Below, piece after piece: positions 15,215 through 23,466 of a stretch of DNA of 31,190 bases. The stretch is from Limisphaerales bacterium (GTDB taxonomy: Bacteria; Verrucomicrobiota; Verrucomicrobiia; Limisphaerales; UBA11358): the NCBI GenBank assembly GCA_027451565.1, contig DAIDJC010000005.1:1-31190 (forward strand), given 5' to 3'. Every line of letters begins with the position of its first letter. Positions within the stretch are counted from its first letter, which is position 1. The position numbers were made by a program, and so were the translations under genes. The notes beneath the pieces are model-generated. The model saw only the letters and a list, made by a program, of their open reading frames with translations, did no database searches and was not told where the DNA came from.

Positions 15215-15985
15215 ATGCTCCTCGCGAAACAGGCTTTTCAAGTTGGTTCGGTGCCGTATCTCAATGCTGCGCCTTTGACACGAGGCCTGGAGTGCCAACT
15301 GAAGTTTGCCACCCCAGCCAGACTGACTGATCTTTTGCGAAAGGGACAACTGGATGCCGCCCTCGTCAGTATCAGTGAGGTGCTTCTTCATGACAACTAT
15401 GACATTCTGGATGGAGTGGCCATCGCATCCCTGGGCGAGGTTTACAGTGTTTTCCTGGCGCATCGCAAACCGTTGGACCAGATGGATAGGGTTTATTGTG
15501 ATCCCGCTTCCCTCACCAGCGTGAATTTAATGAGGGTGATTCTGGCGGAACGCGGCATTCACCCTGAATTGGTCCGGCTGGAAAGTTACGACCAGGCGGC
15601 AGACAAGGATTTTGTCCTTTTAATTGGCGACCCCGCCATTGCCCACCGTCGCGCGGGTTGTGATCAAGGCATTCTGGACCTTGGAACGGCTTGGCGGGAG
15701 CTTACCGGCCTTCCTTTTGTTTATGCCGTATGGGCGTTGCGGCGCGGGGTGGAAAACACGGATTTAAAAAATGCCTTGAGGCGCGCCAAGCAACTGGGCT
15801 TGGAACAACTTGAGCAAATCATTACAACCCGGACCGATTTCGACGAGGCCTTCCGCCGCGACTATTTTCATAGACACATTCAATATGATCTTGGCGAGGT
15901 GGAGAAATGCGGCGTGGCCCGCTTCTGTGAGTTGCTGGCGCGCCACCAAAAACTCCCCGTTTTTGCGCCGCGTTACGTGGATTGA
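15215..15985 (+). CDS. mqnA: chorismate dehydratase MqnA
   Basis: MqnA dehydrates chorismate to 3-[(1-carboxyvinyl)oxy]benzoate, the entry step of the futalosine menaquinone route, and hands it to MqnE. The 256-residue protein has the periplasmic-binding-protein-like fold with the family opening VGSVPYLNAAPLTRGLE (10-26), LRKGQLDAALVSISEVL (41-57) and LIGDPAIAHR. Its length is normal and there is no signal peptide, as expected for the cytosolic enzyme. No Shine-Dalgarno is evident before the ATG. It converges with the PfkB kinase gene; the 69-nt spacer has no clear terminator. Confidence 0.94.
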   Translation: MLLAKQAFQVGSVPYLNAAPLTRGLECQLKFATPARLTDLLRKGQLDAALVSISEVLLHDNYDILDGVAIASLGEVYSVFLAHRKPLDQMDRVYCDPASLTSVNLMRVILAERGIHPELVRLESYDQAADKDFVLLIGDPAIAHRRAGCDQGILDLGTAWRELTGLPFVYAVWALRRGVENTDLKNALRRAKQLGLEQLEQIITTRTDFDEAFRRDYFHRHIQYDLGEVEKCGVARFCELLARHQKLPVFAPRYVD

Positions 15986-16054
15986 GGCGTGGATTCAAGG
16001 CCGGACCTGGTTTGATGGCAACCCTGTGGCAAACCAAATTGGCCGGTGCGCGTT

Positions 16055-16954
16055 TCAGAAACGCGTGAGTTTCTCAAGGTGATCCACGCGCATTTTAATG
16101 TCGCGCCGCTGAATCTGCGTGGTGCGGGTCAGCCCAAACCCCTCGCAGCAAAACGAAGCCACTACACTGCCGTAAACCATGGCCCTGCGCATATGCGTTT
16201 CCACAGGACCTTTAACCGAGGCCAGATACCCCATCAGGCCACCCAGAAAAGAATCCCCAGCTCCGGTGGGATCCACCACCTTGGTGAGTGGATAGGCCGG
16301 GCAAAGAAAACAACCCTTGGGCCCGGAAAGCACCGAGCCGTGAGAACCCTTTTTAATGATCACATACCTGGGTCCCATGGCATGGATTTTTTTAAGTGAA
16401 GTGAAAATATTGTCGGTCTTGGTGAGTTGATGCGCCTCGCTGTCATTCAGCACAAATCCATCAACCCGTTTCAAAAGCCGCAGGAGGTCGGGAAGGGCAA
16501 TGTTCAGCCATAGATCCATCGAATCCGCCATGACAAATCGAGGATGGGACATCTGGTCCAGCACGTGATTTTGCAGGGCCGGTGAAATATTGCCGAGCAG
16601 CACATGCGATGTTTTCCGCCAAGCGGGTGGAAGGTTTGGGGAAAAAGTTTCAATCACACCCAGTTCTGTGGCCAGAGTCCGGCGGTTGTTCATGTTGGCC
16701 TCGTATTCTCCAGACCAGTGAAATGTCTTGCCTGGTAAAACTTGAAGCCCATCCAAATCAATTGAATGTCGGCGATAAAGAGCCATGTATTTGGAGGGGA
16801 AATCCTCGCCAACCCCTCCCACGAGCCTTGTCGGCGCAAAAAAACTGGCGGCCACCGCCGCGTGGCTTGCAGACCCGCCCAAAAGCCGGGGTTTTGTGGC
16901 AGTGGGGGTTTTTATGGAATCCAATGCTGTGGTGCCAACGATTAATACGCTCAT
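16055..16954 (-). CDS. PfkB-family sugar or nucleoside kinase
   Basis: The 299-residue protein belongs to the ribokinase/PfkB family, cytosolic ATP-dependent kinases of sugars and nucleosides. It has the substrate-side signature GGSASHAAVAASFF (26-39), a glycine pair in VGGVGEDFP, and the C-terminal signature DPTGAGDSFLGGL with catalytic Asp234. WSGEYEANMNNRRTL is conserved, as I recall, in one broad unassigned subgroup. The substrate is not predictable; a nucleoside or ribose is possible, and the nearby futalosine pathway releases a nucleobase and sugar, but that link is speculation. A 7-bp inverted repeat (CGCGTTT/AAACGCG, 16049-16065) covers its stop codon and lacks a T-run. The gloA-like gene lies upstream by 105 nt. 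Confidence 0.9.
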   Translation of the reverse strand: MSVLIVGTTALDSIKTPTATKPRLLGGSASHAAVAASFFAPTRLVGGVGEDFPSKYMALYRRHSIDLDGLQVLPGKTFHWSGEYEANMNNRRTLATELGVIETFSPNLPPAWRKTSHVLLGNISPALQNHVLDQMSHPRFVMADSMDLWLNIALPDLLRLLKRVDGFVLNDSEAHQLTKTDNIFTSLKKIHAMGPRYVIIKKGSHGSVLSGPKGCFLCPAYPLTKVVDPTGAGDSFLGGLMGYLASVKGPVETHMRRAMVYGSVVASFCCEGFGLTRTTQIQRRDIKMRVDHLEKLTRF

Positions 16955-17059
16955 GACAAATAGGTTCTAAGATTATGCCTGTTTAATAGGAACTTGCGGT
17001 GGTTCACAAGGGGATAGACCGACCTTGAAAAATGTTGGTTCTGATTTGCCCGGGCTGGA

Positions 17060-17443
17060 TCAACGTTTTTGAATCAACTCCACCTCATACCCCTCTGGCG
17101 CATCCACAAAGGCAAAAACCGTGCCTGTGGATGAAGTCACGGGACCGTCAGAGAAGGAAATCCCGTGGCCGGCCAGATGGACAGCAAACTGGTCCAGACT
17201 GTCCACTTCAAAGGCCAGGTGGGTCAAGTCCGGCTGCACTTGCACGGGCGGACTGCCCGGGAAATGACAGATCTCTATCTCCTCAAGGCTTCCCTTTGAT
17301 TTTAAAAAAACCAACTCAGAACCCCTGGGCGAACGATGCCGACGGACCTCTTCCAATCCGAGGATTTCTGTATAAAACCGGACTGTCCGTTCCAGGTCAT
17401 TGACACGAAAACGGGTGTGGAGCAGTCTGCCAACTTTAACCAT
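17060..17443 (-). CDS. gloA: glyoxalase I-like VOC protein
   Basis: The 127-residue product is a single vicinal-oxygen-chelate protein. It resembles lactoylglutathione lyase, which isomerises the methylglyoxal-glutathione adduct in detoxification. The four expected metal ligands can be placed: His9 in LLHTRFRV, Glu57 in EEIEIC, His75 in DLTHLAF and Glu122 in GYEVELIQ. The spacing is almost that of the E. coli enzyme. The frame extends to 17497, but the ATG at 17441-17443 puts the start right before the domain. The thiol cofactor used in this organism is unknown, so another VOC activity is possible. It is upstream of, and probably co-transcribed with, the PfkB kinase. Confidence 0.82.
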   Translation of the reverse strand: MVKVGRLLHTRFRVNDLERTVRFYTEILGLEEVRRHRSPRGSELVFLKSKGSLEEIEICHFPGSPPVQVQPDLTHLAFEVDSLDQFAVHLAGHGISFSDGPVTSSTGTVFAFVDAPEGYEVELIQKR

Positions 17444-17616
17444 GCCCAAGGTTAGCAGACCCGCAACGGGCCGCCAAGGAATTTGAAATACCCCCATCGT
17501 TAGTCTTGAACGAAGAACTCATCACAGGGTGGGGCCACTTCGGACTGTTTGATGTATTCGAACCAATTCCGCCCTTGTATGAGTGTCTTTATTTGGGTTT
17601 TATTAAGGGCACGAAG

Positions 17617-19185
17617 ATGTCTCGCCTGAAACAATTTACCCTCTCGCTTTTTTCAGGCTATTTGGTTCTTGGCTCCAACATTCTTTATACCCTGGCCAGT
17701 GTTCCTTTGGCGCTGCATTACCTGGGCAAAGCCCCGTTTGCCTTGTGGGCGGTGGTTTCGCAGGTCAGCGGTTATCTGGCTCTAATTGACCTGGGAATGA
17801 GCAGTTCCATCTCCCGAATCCTCATAGATCACAAGGACGACCGCAGCACAGGAGCCTATGGCGGAATTGTGAAGACTGGCATTCTGGTGGGCTTGGTGCA
17901 AGGATTCATCATCCTCGCCGCTGGCGCGGCGCTCACCATTCCAGCCAGTCGCCTTCTCCAAATCCCACCAGACCTTCGCAGGGATTTCATCTGGATCATG
18001 TTGGGGCAATCAGCCTTGGTATCTGTGAATTTTAGCTCCCGCATTTTCAACCAGCTTTTATTTGCGCACCAGCGCCTGGACTTGGGTAATTATGGGTCAA
18101 CTTTGGCAACCATCCTGAGCCTTGGGGTGATGTGGGCATGTTTTGCCGCCGGATGGGGCATTTACAGTTTCCTGGCTAGCCAGACGTTTCTGGTTATGGC
18201 AACCCTTGCTGTAATTTGGGGAAGCTGTCTGCACCTCGGGCTTTTTCCTTCAGGCCGGGAATGGGGAGCGTTAAGCAGGGAGCGATTCAAGGAAATGTTC
18301 GCTTTTGGACAAGGCGTCTTTTTGATTTCCGTGGGCAGCCAGTTTATCAATACCAGCCAGACTCTTCTCATAAGCCGGTTATTGGGGCTTGATGCGGTTG
18401 CCACTTGGACTATTTGCACCAGGGCTTATTCCAGCCTCACTACTTTGGTCTGGAGGGTGATGGATTTTTCCAGCCCTGTTTTGTCGGAAATGTTTGTCAG
18501 GAATGAACGAGACCGGCTGAGAATTCGCGTCCGGGATATTTGCATCCTGATGACCAGCCTAAGTATCCTATGTGGAACGCTTTTCGCGGTTGCCAACGGC
18601 AGTTTTGTGAGGATTTGGGTGCATTCCAGGGCCGGATGGCCTGTCTGGAATGATATTTTGCTGGTCCTGTGGTTTGTGGCATGCACCCTCATGCGGGTTC
18701 ATACCGGCTTGGTGGGGATCACCAAAAAGCTGCTTTTTTTGCGCTTTATTTATTTGCTGGAAGGATCTGTTTTTCTTTTGCTGAACCTGGCTCTGCACCG
18801 GGTGGAGAGCATCACTTTGATGCTTTCACTTTCGCTGGCCTGCACATTGTCCTTCACGCTGCCTTATGGCCTGTCGCGTAGCAGTGATTATTTCAAACTG
18901 CGCTGGCTCGATTTGTTGGCTTGGCTGCGGCCATCCTGGAGTTTTACTTGGCGGCTTGTGCCTTTGGCTGCGGTGGTCTGGTGGATGACACGGCACCTGC
19001 CAGATCAGTGGCGACTGGCTTTAAACCTGGCTTTAACGGGTGGACCGGGATTGGTCCTTTTTTTCCGCCATGGTCTGGATTCTGGGTTGACCAGCGAAAT
19101 CAGCTCCAAACTACCCCCCTTTGCCCGAAGGAGCCTCATGTGGATGAGTGGTTCCTATCCTAATCCTTCAACCAGACTTCCGTGA
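17617..19185 (+). CDS. polysaccharide flippase (Wzx/MATE-like transporter)
   Basis: The 522-residue membrane protein has about 12-14 hydrophobic helices spread over the whole length and the N-terminal pattern of polysaccharide biosynthesis transporters: helix 1 near FSGYLVLGSNILYTLASVP, then YLGKAPFALWAVV and YLALIDLGMSSSISRI. Such proteins flip lipid-linked glycans across the inner membrane. The frame is open from a TTG at 17506, but that adds a leader unlike the family; the ATG at 17617 with AAGGGC upstream is preferred. It is the first gene of the glycan locus. Its last 26 nt overlap the convergent FkbM methyltransferase gene. It could also serve teichuronic-type or exopolysaccharide export. 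Confidence 0.9.
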   Translation: MSRLKQFTLSLFSGYLVLGSNILYTLASVPLALHYLGKAPFALWAVVSQVSGYLALIDLGMSSSISRILIDHKDDRSTGAYGGIVKTGILVGLVQGFIILAAGAALTIPASRLLQIPPDLRRDFIWIMLGQSALVSVNFSSRIFNQLLFAHQRLDLGNYGSTLATILSLGVMWACFAAGWGIYSFLASQTFLVMATLAVIWGSCLHLGLFPSGREWGALSRERFKEMFAFGQGVFLISVGSQFINTSQTLLISRLLGLDAVATWTICTRAYSSLTTLVWRVMDFSSPVLSEMFVRNERDRLRIRVRDICILMTSLSILCGTLFAVANGSFVRIWVHSRAGWPVWNDILLVLWFVACTLMRVHTGLVGITKKLLFLRFIYLLEGSVFLLLNLALHRVESITLMLSLSLACTLSFTLPYGLSRSSDYFKLRWLDLLAWLRPSWSFTWRLVPLAAVVWWMTRHLPDQWRLALNLALTGGPGLVLFFRHGLDSGLTSEISSKLPPFARRSLMWMSGSYPNPSTRLP

Positions 19186-19954
19186 TATAAGACGTCTCCG
19201 AGTGCTTGAATCCGGCAGACACTAAAATTTCGCGGCATTTCAGAATTCCCTCCGGCCCAATCACCTTCTCGTGAAGTTCAATCAGAATCAACCGGAATTG
19301 ACTCAGGATGGCTCTGGAAGATTCGAGCAACTCCAGTTCGCTGCCTTCCACATCCATGATCAGGGTGGAAAACGGCCCGTGCCGCTCCACCAGTTCGGAG
19401 AGGGATCTGCCTGGCAAGCGCACCAGTGTCTGCGTAGGACACCGCAGGCTGCTCCCTGTAATATGACGCAGGTTGATGGAAAAATCCACCTGCCGCTGGT
19501 TGGTTACGGCGCAATGTTCAACCAAGAAAGATCCACCATTCCGGATCCGGTTCCTATGGATGGCCGGTAAACAGTAGGGATTGGCTTCCACCACAACATG
19601 CCGTGCCGGGGTTTGGAGTATCTTGTTGGTGATGCAAGCCACGATTCCAAGGCATGCGCCCAATTCCAAAACGGCATCATCGGGACGAAGATATTTATCA
19701 AGCAGGCGCCGTTCATCTTCTTCGTAGCTGCCAAGTAAAAAACTCGCCCGAAGGTCCAATGATGTAATGTCGCGTGGTATGTAAAAGGTGCATCCGCCCG
19801 CCCGAAATCTGCCACCGCCAAGGTCAAACACCAGGCCCAGCAATGGATAAACCAACCATGTTCGCAATCCGCCACACAGAATCCCCAAAGGCTGCCGCCA
19901 ATTCTGCGGAAGAACACCTTTCGCAAAGTGACGGAGATTTTGTTCAATGTTCAT
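19160..19954 (-). CDS. FkbM-family methyltransferase
   Basis: The 264-residue protein has the SAM-binding motif VLELGACLGIVA (95-106), an acidic motif II in VVEANP (121-126), and the C-terminal pattern STLIMDVEGSELELL followed by LILIELHEKV, all typical of FkbM methyltransferases. Members O-methylate sugars and other hydroxyls, often in capsule or O-antigen loci. A hydrophobic segment at about 31-45 could attach it to the membrane. Its 3' end overlaps the flippase gene tail to tail by 26 nt. The gene lies 88 nt after the GT2 gene on the same strand. The substrate is probably a glycan residue built by this locus. Confidence 0.9.
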   Translation of the reverse strand: MNIEQNLRHFAKGVLPQNWRQPLGILCGGLRTWLVYPLLGLVFDLGGGRFRAGGCTFYIPRDITSLDLRASFLLGSYEEDERRLLDKYLRPDDAVLELGACLGIVACITNKILQTPARHVVVEANPYCLPAIHRNRIRNGGSFLVEHCAVTNQRQVDFSINLRHITGSSLRCPTQTLVRLPGRSLSELVERHGPFSTLIMDVEGSELELLESSRAILSQFRLILIELHEKVIGPEGILKCREILVSAGFKHSETSYITEVWLKD

Positions 19955-20042
19955 ACTCCGATGGGGAACAGGTTAAAGCCAAAGGTGACCGCGTAAAGTA
20001 AATTGGAAGACAAATTTTATTCTTCAAGACCACACGTGAAAA

Positions 20043-21047
20043 TCAACCTGCTGTCGGCCATTTGGAATCTTGGGGTTCATTTTTTACGGCTCTCTTAGGA
20101 AGCCAAAGGAGTCCCTCTGGTCCGGTTAAACGCAAAATGATTTGCAGAACCTTGTAACGCCAGTGGGGGGATTTGCTTTGAGTGAAAAGCCACCAGTTAT
20201 AACGCAGGGTTCGACGGGAAAAACCTGGCGCCACCTCCGCCAGCAACCGCAGGGGTATGGGGTTTCCAGACAGAAGGTGGCTCCTTTCAAAAGCTCTCTC
20301 CTCCCCTCGGATCTTTCGTAATTGGGCCAGGTTACGCTTGCGTTGAACATTATCCAAAACCCATTTCCACCCATTACGAATGATTCGAGTCGTGGCGCGA
20401 TCTCCGTCTTCCTGGCCGCGTCCCACACCCACCACTTCAGATATTTCCACGGCTCCAAATACCAGCGAAAGTCGGAACCATAGGTCCCAATCCCCGGTAT
20501 AGAGGGAGTTCTTTCGAAATCCACCCAAGCTTCTCGCCGCCTCCACGCGCATAAGGTTCCCCGCATAACCCACGATGGATTGCTGCAAAAATTCTTCAAG
20601 CCCGCGGCCTGATCCCAGGTCGCGCCAATTTCCCCAGTCCACCTCCGCAGGCTCTTTCGTTTCTCCAGATGGAAAAATATTTTTAAGCCGGCCAAAATAC
20701 AAGGCCCGTCCAGGGGCGCGATCCGATGCCACAATCATTTTCTCCACGAAACATGGCAACAGCAGGTCATCATCGTGCAAAATGGACAGCCACGGGGTGG
20801 TGCAATATTCCATGCAGGCATTCCAATTATCAAAAAGACCGCGATTGGAAGGATTGCGGATATAACGAATTCGATCTCCAAATTCATTGGTGATCAACGC
20901 CTGCATTCCCGTGTCCGGGCTGCAATCCTCCACCACCATGACCTTTACAGGTACGGTCTGCTCCAATGCGCTGCGAATGGCGCCCAAGACATATTCCCTG
21001 CGCCTGAAAACCGTAATTGCTATGGTAATGTCCCCCGCTCGAATCAT
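20043..21047 (-). CDS. family 2 glycosyltransferase
   Basis: The 334-residue protein has a GT-A nucleotide-sugar-binding fold: ITIAITVFRRREYVLGAIRS at the N-terminus, VMVVEDCSPD (37-46) with the first acidic motif, and LHDDDLLLP with the metal-binding DDD at 92-94. An acceptor-side motif is GDWDLWFRLSLV. The C-terminal 110 residues are basic and amphipathic, possibly membrane-associating. It transfers a sugar to a lipid-linked acceptor on the cytosolic face, donor unknown. It diverges from the DUF6625 gene over a 434-nt spacer. Confidence 0.92.
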   Translation of the reverse strand: MIRAGDITIAITVFRRREYVLGAIRSALEQTVPVKVMVVEDCSPDTGMQALITNEFGDRIRYIRNPSNRGLFDNWNACMEYCTTPWLSILHDDDLLLPCFVEKMIVASDRAPGRALYFGRLKNIFPSGETKEPAEVDWGNWRDLGSGRGLEEFLQQSIVGYAGNLMRVEAARSLGGFRKNSLYTGDWDLWFRLSLVFGAVEISEVVGVGRGQEDGDRATTRIIRNGWKWVLDNVQRKRNLAQLRKIRGEERAFERSHLLSGNPIPLRLLAEVAPGFSRRTLRYNWWLFTQSKSPHWRYKVLQIILRLTGPEGLLWLPKRAVKNEPQDSKWPTAG

Positions 21048-21481
21048 CGTGAAAGCTCAGTTTTTAGATTATTCAATTTTGGAACAAGAAAAATTATCCG
21101 GTATTTCGCGACCGGCTGCCAGGGTCCGGCGGACTCAACATGGATTTTCTTTTTGCCCTCTTCAAACCATTCATGATCTCGTCAACGATTCCTTTCTAAA
21201 TGTTTGCTCCGCCCCGCCCGCGCGAAGGGTTGATCCGATTATTGATTTGAAATGAGGACTTGAAATACGCAGAATCCCGTCCCGTCAATGCCTGATGAAT
21301 CGTGCGCTGCCGGTATCGTTGTCCAATAATTCGGGCAGGGCCCTCCGCCAAAGGGACGGCTTATCTGTGGCTGGTCACGTGTCGCCAAAACCCGGGAGCA
21401 TCCGTCCAGATCACTTCAGGAACGTCCGGTTGATGCCGATTAGCCGGTCTGGCGGCAATGAAATTCGATTGAAGCACAACC
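21048..21481. other. 434-nt spacer without a supportable gene
   Basis: This divergent spacer lies between the GT2 gene (minus) and the DUF6625 gene (plus). Its left third is AT-richer than its surroundings and probably holds the minus-strand promoter. Short open frames exist on both strands (for example plus 21295-21525 and minus 21361-21555), but they overlap each other and the start of the DUF6625 gene, and their products look like no family. A decayed gene cannot be excluded. I see no terminator, repeat or tRNA in it. Confidence 0.6.
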
Positions 21482-22498
21482 ATGGCAACGCTAAGGTCCC
21501 TTCGGGCCGCCAAATTTATGCCTGAATCCAAACCCATCCAACCCCGCAGTTCCATTTGTCTGGTGGTCTGTTATATGGGGAAGTTACCCCCCTACATTGA
21601 ATGTGTCTGGCGTTCTTGTGCTTCCAACCCGGACATACAGTGGTTGATTTTCACGGATGATACATCCGCTCAAAAGCTTCCCGAAAATGTCCGATTGGAA
21701 CCAGCCACCCTGGATGGATTGCAAAAGGTGTTTTCCAGGAAGCTCGGGTTTGAGGTGAACCTGTCTCATGTCAGGTTACTTTGCCACTTCAAGGCGGCGT
21801 ATGGGATTCTTTTTGAGGAACATCTCACATCCTACAGCTTTTGGGGACATTGTGATTTGGACATGATCTTCGGCGACCTTCGGAAATTTTTCAATGAGGA
21901 TATCCTTTCCGCTTACGACAAACTTTTATGCCGTGGGCATCTGACTCTGTATCGAAATACCGCCGAAAACAATCGTGTATTCATGCGAGAATGTCCCGGA
22001 GTTCGCGGGTACAGGGATGTTTTTAAAGCGGATCAATACCATCCCTTTGACGAGTGGCTAGGGGTGGATCTCATCTACCGATATTATGGCCTGCGCCAGT
22101 TTCATGAAGAGATCATTGCGGATATTCAGCCGCCCACGCGCTGGAGGTTCACGCGTTTTGAGACTGTGGCGGGGCCAAATTCTCCGGAGCAGGTCTTTTA
22201 CTGGCACAATGGCAAAACCTACCGTGCCTATCTCAATTGTGATGATGGGATCAGCGATGACGAATTCGCCTACATCCACTTTCAAAAACGCCCCTTTCCC
22301 GGGCTAGATTTCGACCCATTTGAGGCGAATGGTTTTCTTGTAACACCTGACGGATTTTATCCCTATAACCGCGAACCATTGACAAAGGAGGATTTTGCCC
22401 GTTACAACCGTAGCCGCTGGAGGCCGGCCAACCAGCTCGCCCGCCGGGTATTTTTGGCAATCGGAAAACGCCTGGGATTGGCGGACTGGGACGCCTGA
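21482..22498 (+). CDS. DUF6625-type protein of a glycan locus
   Basis: The 338-residue product matches what I recall of DUF6625, a family found in O-antigen and capsule loci and thought to be glycosyltransferase-like. It opens with a GT-like strand ICLVVCYMGKLPPYIE, then IQWLIFTDD (52-60), and has the block FWGHCDLDMIFGDLRKFF (120-137), where CDLD resembles a metal-binding DxD. HPFDEWLGVDL and AYIHFQKRPF follow. The enzymatic role is unproven. ATGs at 21482 and 21518 are both possible starts; the later one gives a leader closer to the first strand. It is followed by the methyltransferase and GT4 genes on the same strand. Confidence 0.85.
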   Translation: MATLRSLRAAKFMPESKPIQPRSSICLVVCYMGKLPPYIECVWRSCASNPDIQWLIFTDDTSAQKLPENVRLEPATLDGLQKVFSRKLGFEVNLSHVRLLCHFKAAYGILFEEHLTSYSFWGHCDLDMIFGDLRKFFNEDILSAYDKLLCRGHLTLYRNTAENNRVFMRECPGVRGYRDVFKADQYHPFDEWLGVDLIYRYYGLRQFHEEIIADIQPPTRWRFTRFETVAGPNSPEQVFYWHNGKTYRAYLNCDDGISDDEFAYIHFQKRPFPGLDFDPFEANGFLVTPDGFYPYNREPLTKEDFARYNRSRWRPANQLARRVFLAIGKRLGLADWDA

Positions 22499-22534
22499 AT
22501 AACACACTGACTTTTAAGGAGATTTTTGCAAGTC

Positions 22535-22657
22535 ATGCCCAATATCAACAAAGCAGTATTCCCTTGCCAGAGTCCCAAAACCAGGCCCGGTTCCGGCATT
22601 GGAACGCCGGCTTCCCGGCGACCTGCCATTAAGACACAACAGCCATCCCATCCATGA
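22535..22657 (+). CDS. possible 40-residue leader ORF before the methyltransferase gene
   Basis: An ATG at 22535 opens a 40-codon frame that ends in TGA at 22655-22657, overlapping the methyltransferase ATG (22654) as ATGA. AAGGAG (22516-22521) lies upstream but 13 nt away, longer than ideal. The peptide (MPNINKAVFPCQ...) is Pro/Arg/Ser-rich and looks like no known family. A strong GC hairpin, CGCCGG/CCGGCG with a CTTC loop (22605-22620), lies inside it. It may be a coupling leader peptide, or only chance. Confidence 0.25.
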   Translation: MPNINKAVFPCQSPKTRPGSGIGTPASRRPAIKTQQPSHP

Positions 22658-23466
22658 ACCCCATCCGATTGATCAAAGGAAAAATCCGCGCTCGACGAGC
22701 ACGCATCGAACGCTCAGCCCTCAGGACATCCACCGCGTCGGTCTCCCGCGATATCCCTCTGAAAGAATGGGCAGACAGCCTTGCCGATCCAACAGGATTT
22801 TACCTGCGTGCAGTGGAATACTTCGATCGTTCGCTTCCGGAGGAATTCCGGGTGCACCGGAATTATTTCACCCAAAATGGGCGGGGCTTTGGCGAGGACG
22901 CTTTTCACACGATGTGGTTCCTGCTTTTTCGTGAATTCCGCCCGAAAAGGTTTTTGGAAATAGGGGTGTTTCGAGGCCAAAGCCTTAGCCTTGCGGGGAT
23001 GTGTGCCCGCCATTTTCAACTGGATTGCCTTGTTCAGGGTGTTTCTCCTTTTACTTTCGCTGGTGATTCGGTTTCAAAATACTCGAGACATGTGGATTAC
23101 CTGGCAGATACCTTGGACAATTTTTCGCATTTTCAACTGGCCCCGCCTTCCTTGCTCAAAGCGTATTCCACCGACCCTGAGGCGAGGAATCTTATTGCGA
23201 GCCGAGATTGGGACTTGATTTACATTGATGGCAACCATGACTATGCCGTGGCTAGGGAGGATTGGGAGCTTTGTTCAAAGCATGTCCGGCCCCGAGGTTT
23301 GATTGTGCTGGATGATTCCGGATTGGGCACTGCATTCAGTCCGCCATCCTTTGCCACCGCAGGTCACCCGGGACCCTCTCAGTTGGCGAAGGAAATCAAT
23401 CGAAATGAATTCGCTGAAATTCTCCAGGTGGGACACAATCGTGTTTTTCAGAAAGTTGGAACATGA
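22654..23466 (+). CDS. class I SAM-dependent methyltransferase
   Basis: The 270-residue protein carries motif I FLEIGVFRGQSL (100-111) and the signature DLIYIDGNHDYAVAREDW (187-204), in which the Asp/His group is typical of metal-dependent methyltransferases of the Methyltransf_24 or macrocin-O-methyltransferase type. GLIVLDDSG (215-223) forms the later strand. Such enzymes O-methylate sugars or modify natural products. The N-terminal 40 residues are basic. Its stop overlaps the start of the GT4 gene by ATGA, so both are translated together, which supports a role in finishing the glycan made here. Confidence 0.9.
   Translation: MNPIRLIKGKIRARRARIERSALRTSTASVSRDIPLKEWADSLADPTGFYLRAVEYFDRSLPEEFRVHRNYFTQNGRGFGEDAFHTMWFLLFREFRPKRFLEIGVFRGQSLSLAGMCARHFQLDCLVQGVSPFTFAGDSVSKYSRHVDYLADTLDNFSHFQLAPPSLLKAYSTDPEARNLIASRDWDLIYIDGNHDYAVAREDWELCSKHVRPRGLIVLDDSGLGTAFSPPSFATAGHPGPSQLAKEINRNEFAEILQVGHNRVFQKVGT

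Noticed and set aside
16049..16065. CGCGTTT/AAACGCG hairpin at the pfkB stop as a terminator
   Set aside because: A 7-bp perfect inverted repeat, but no T-run follows on either strand and it overlaps the stop codon.
17506..17616. TTG start at 17506 for the flippase
   Set aside because: The added leader is not hydrophobic and not typical; the ATG at 17617 with AAGGGC is better placed.
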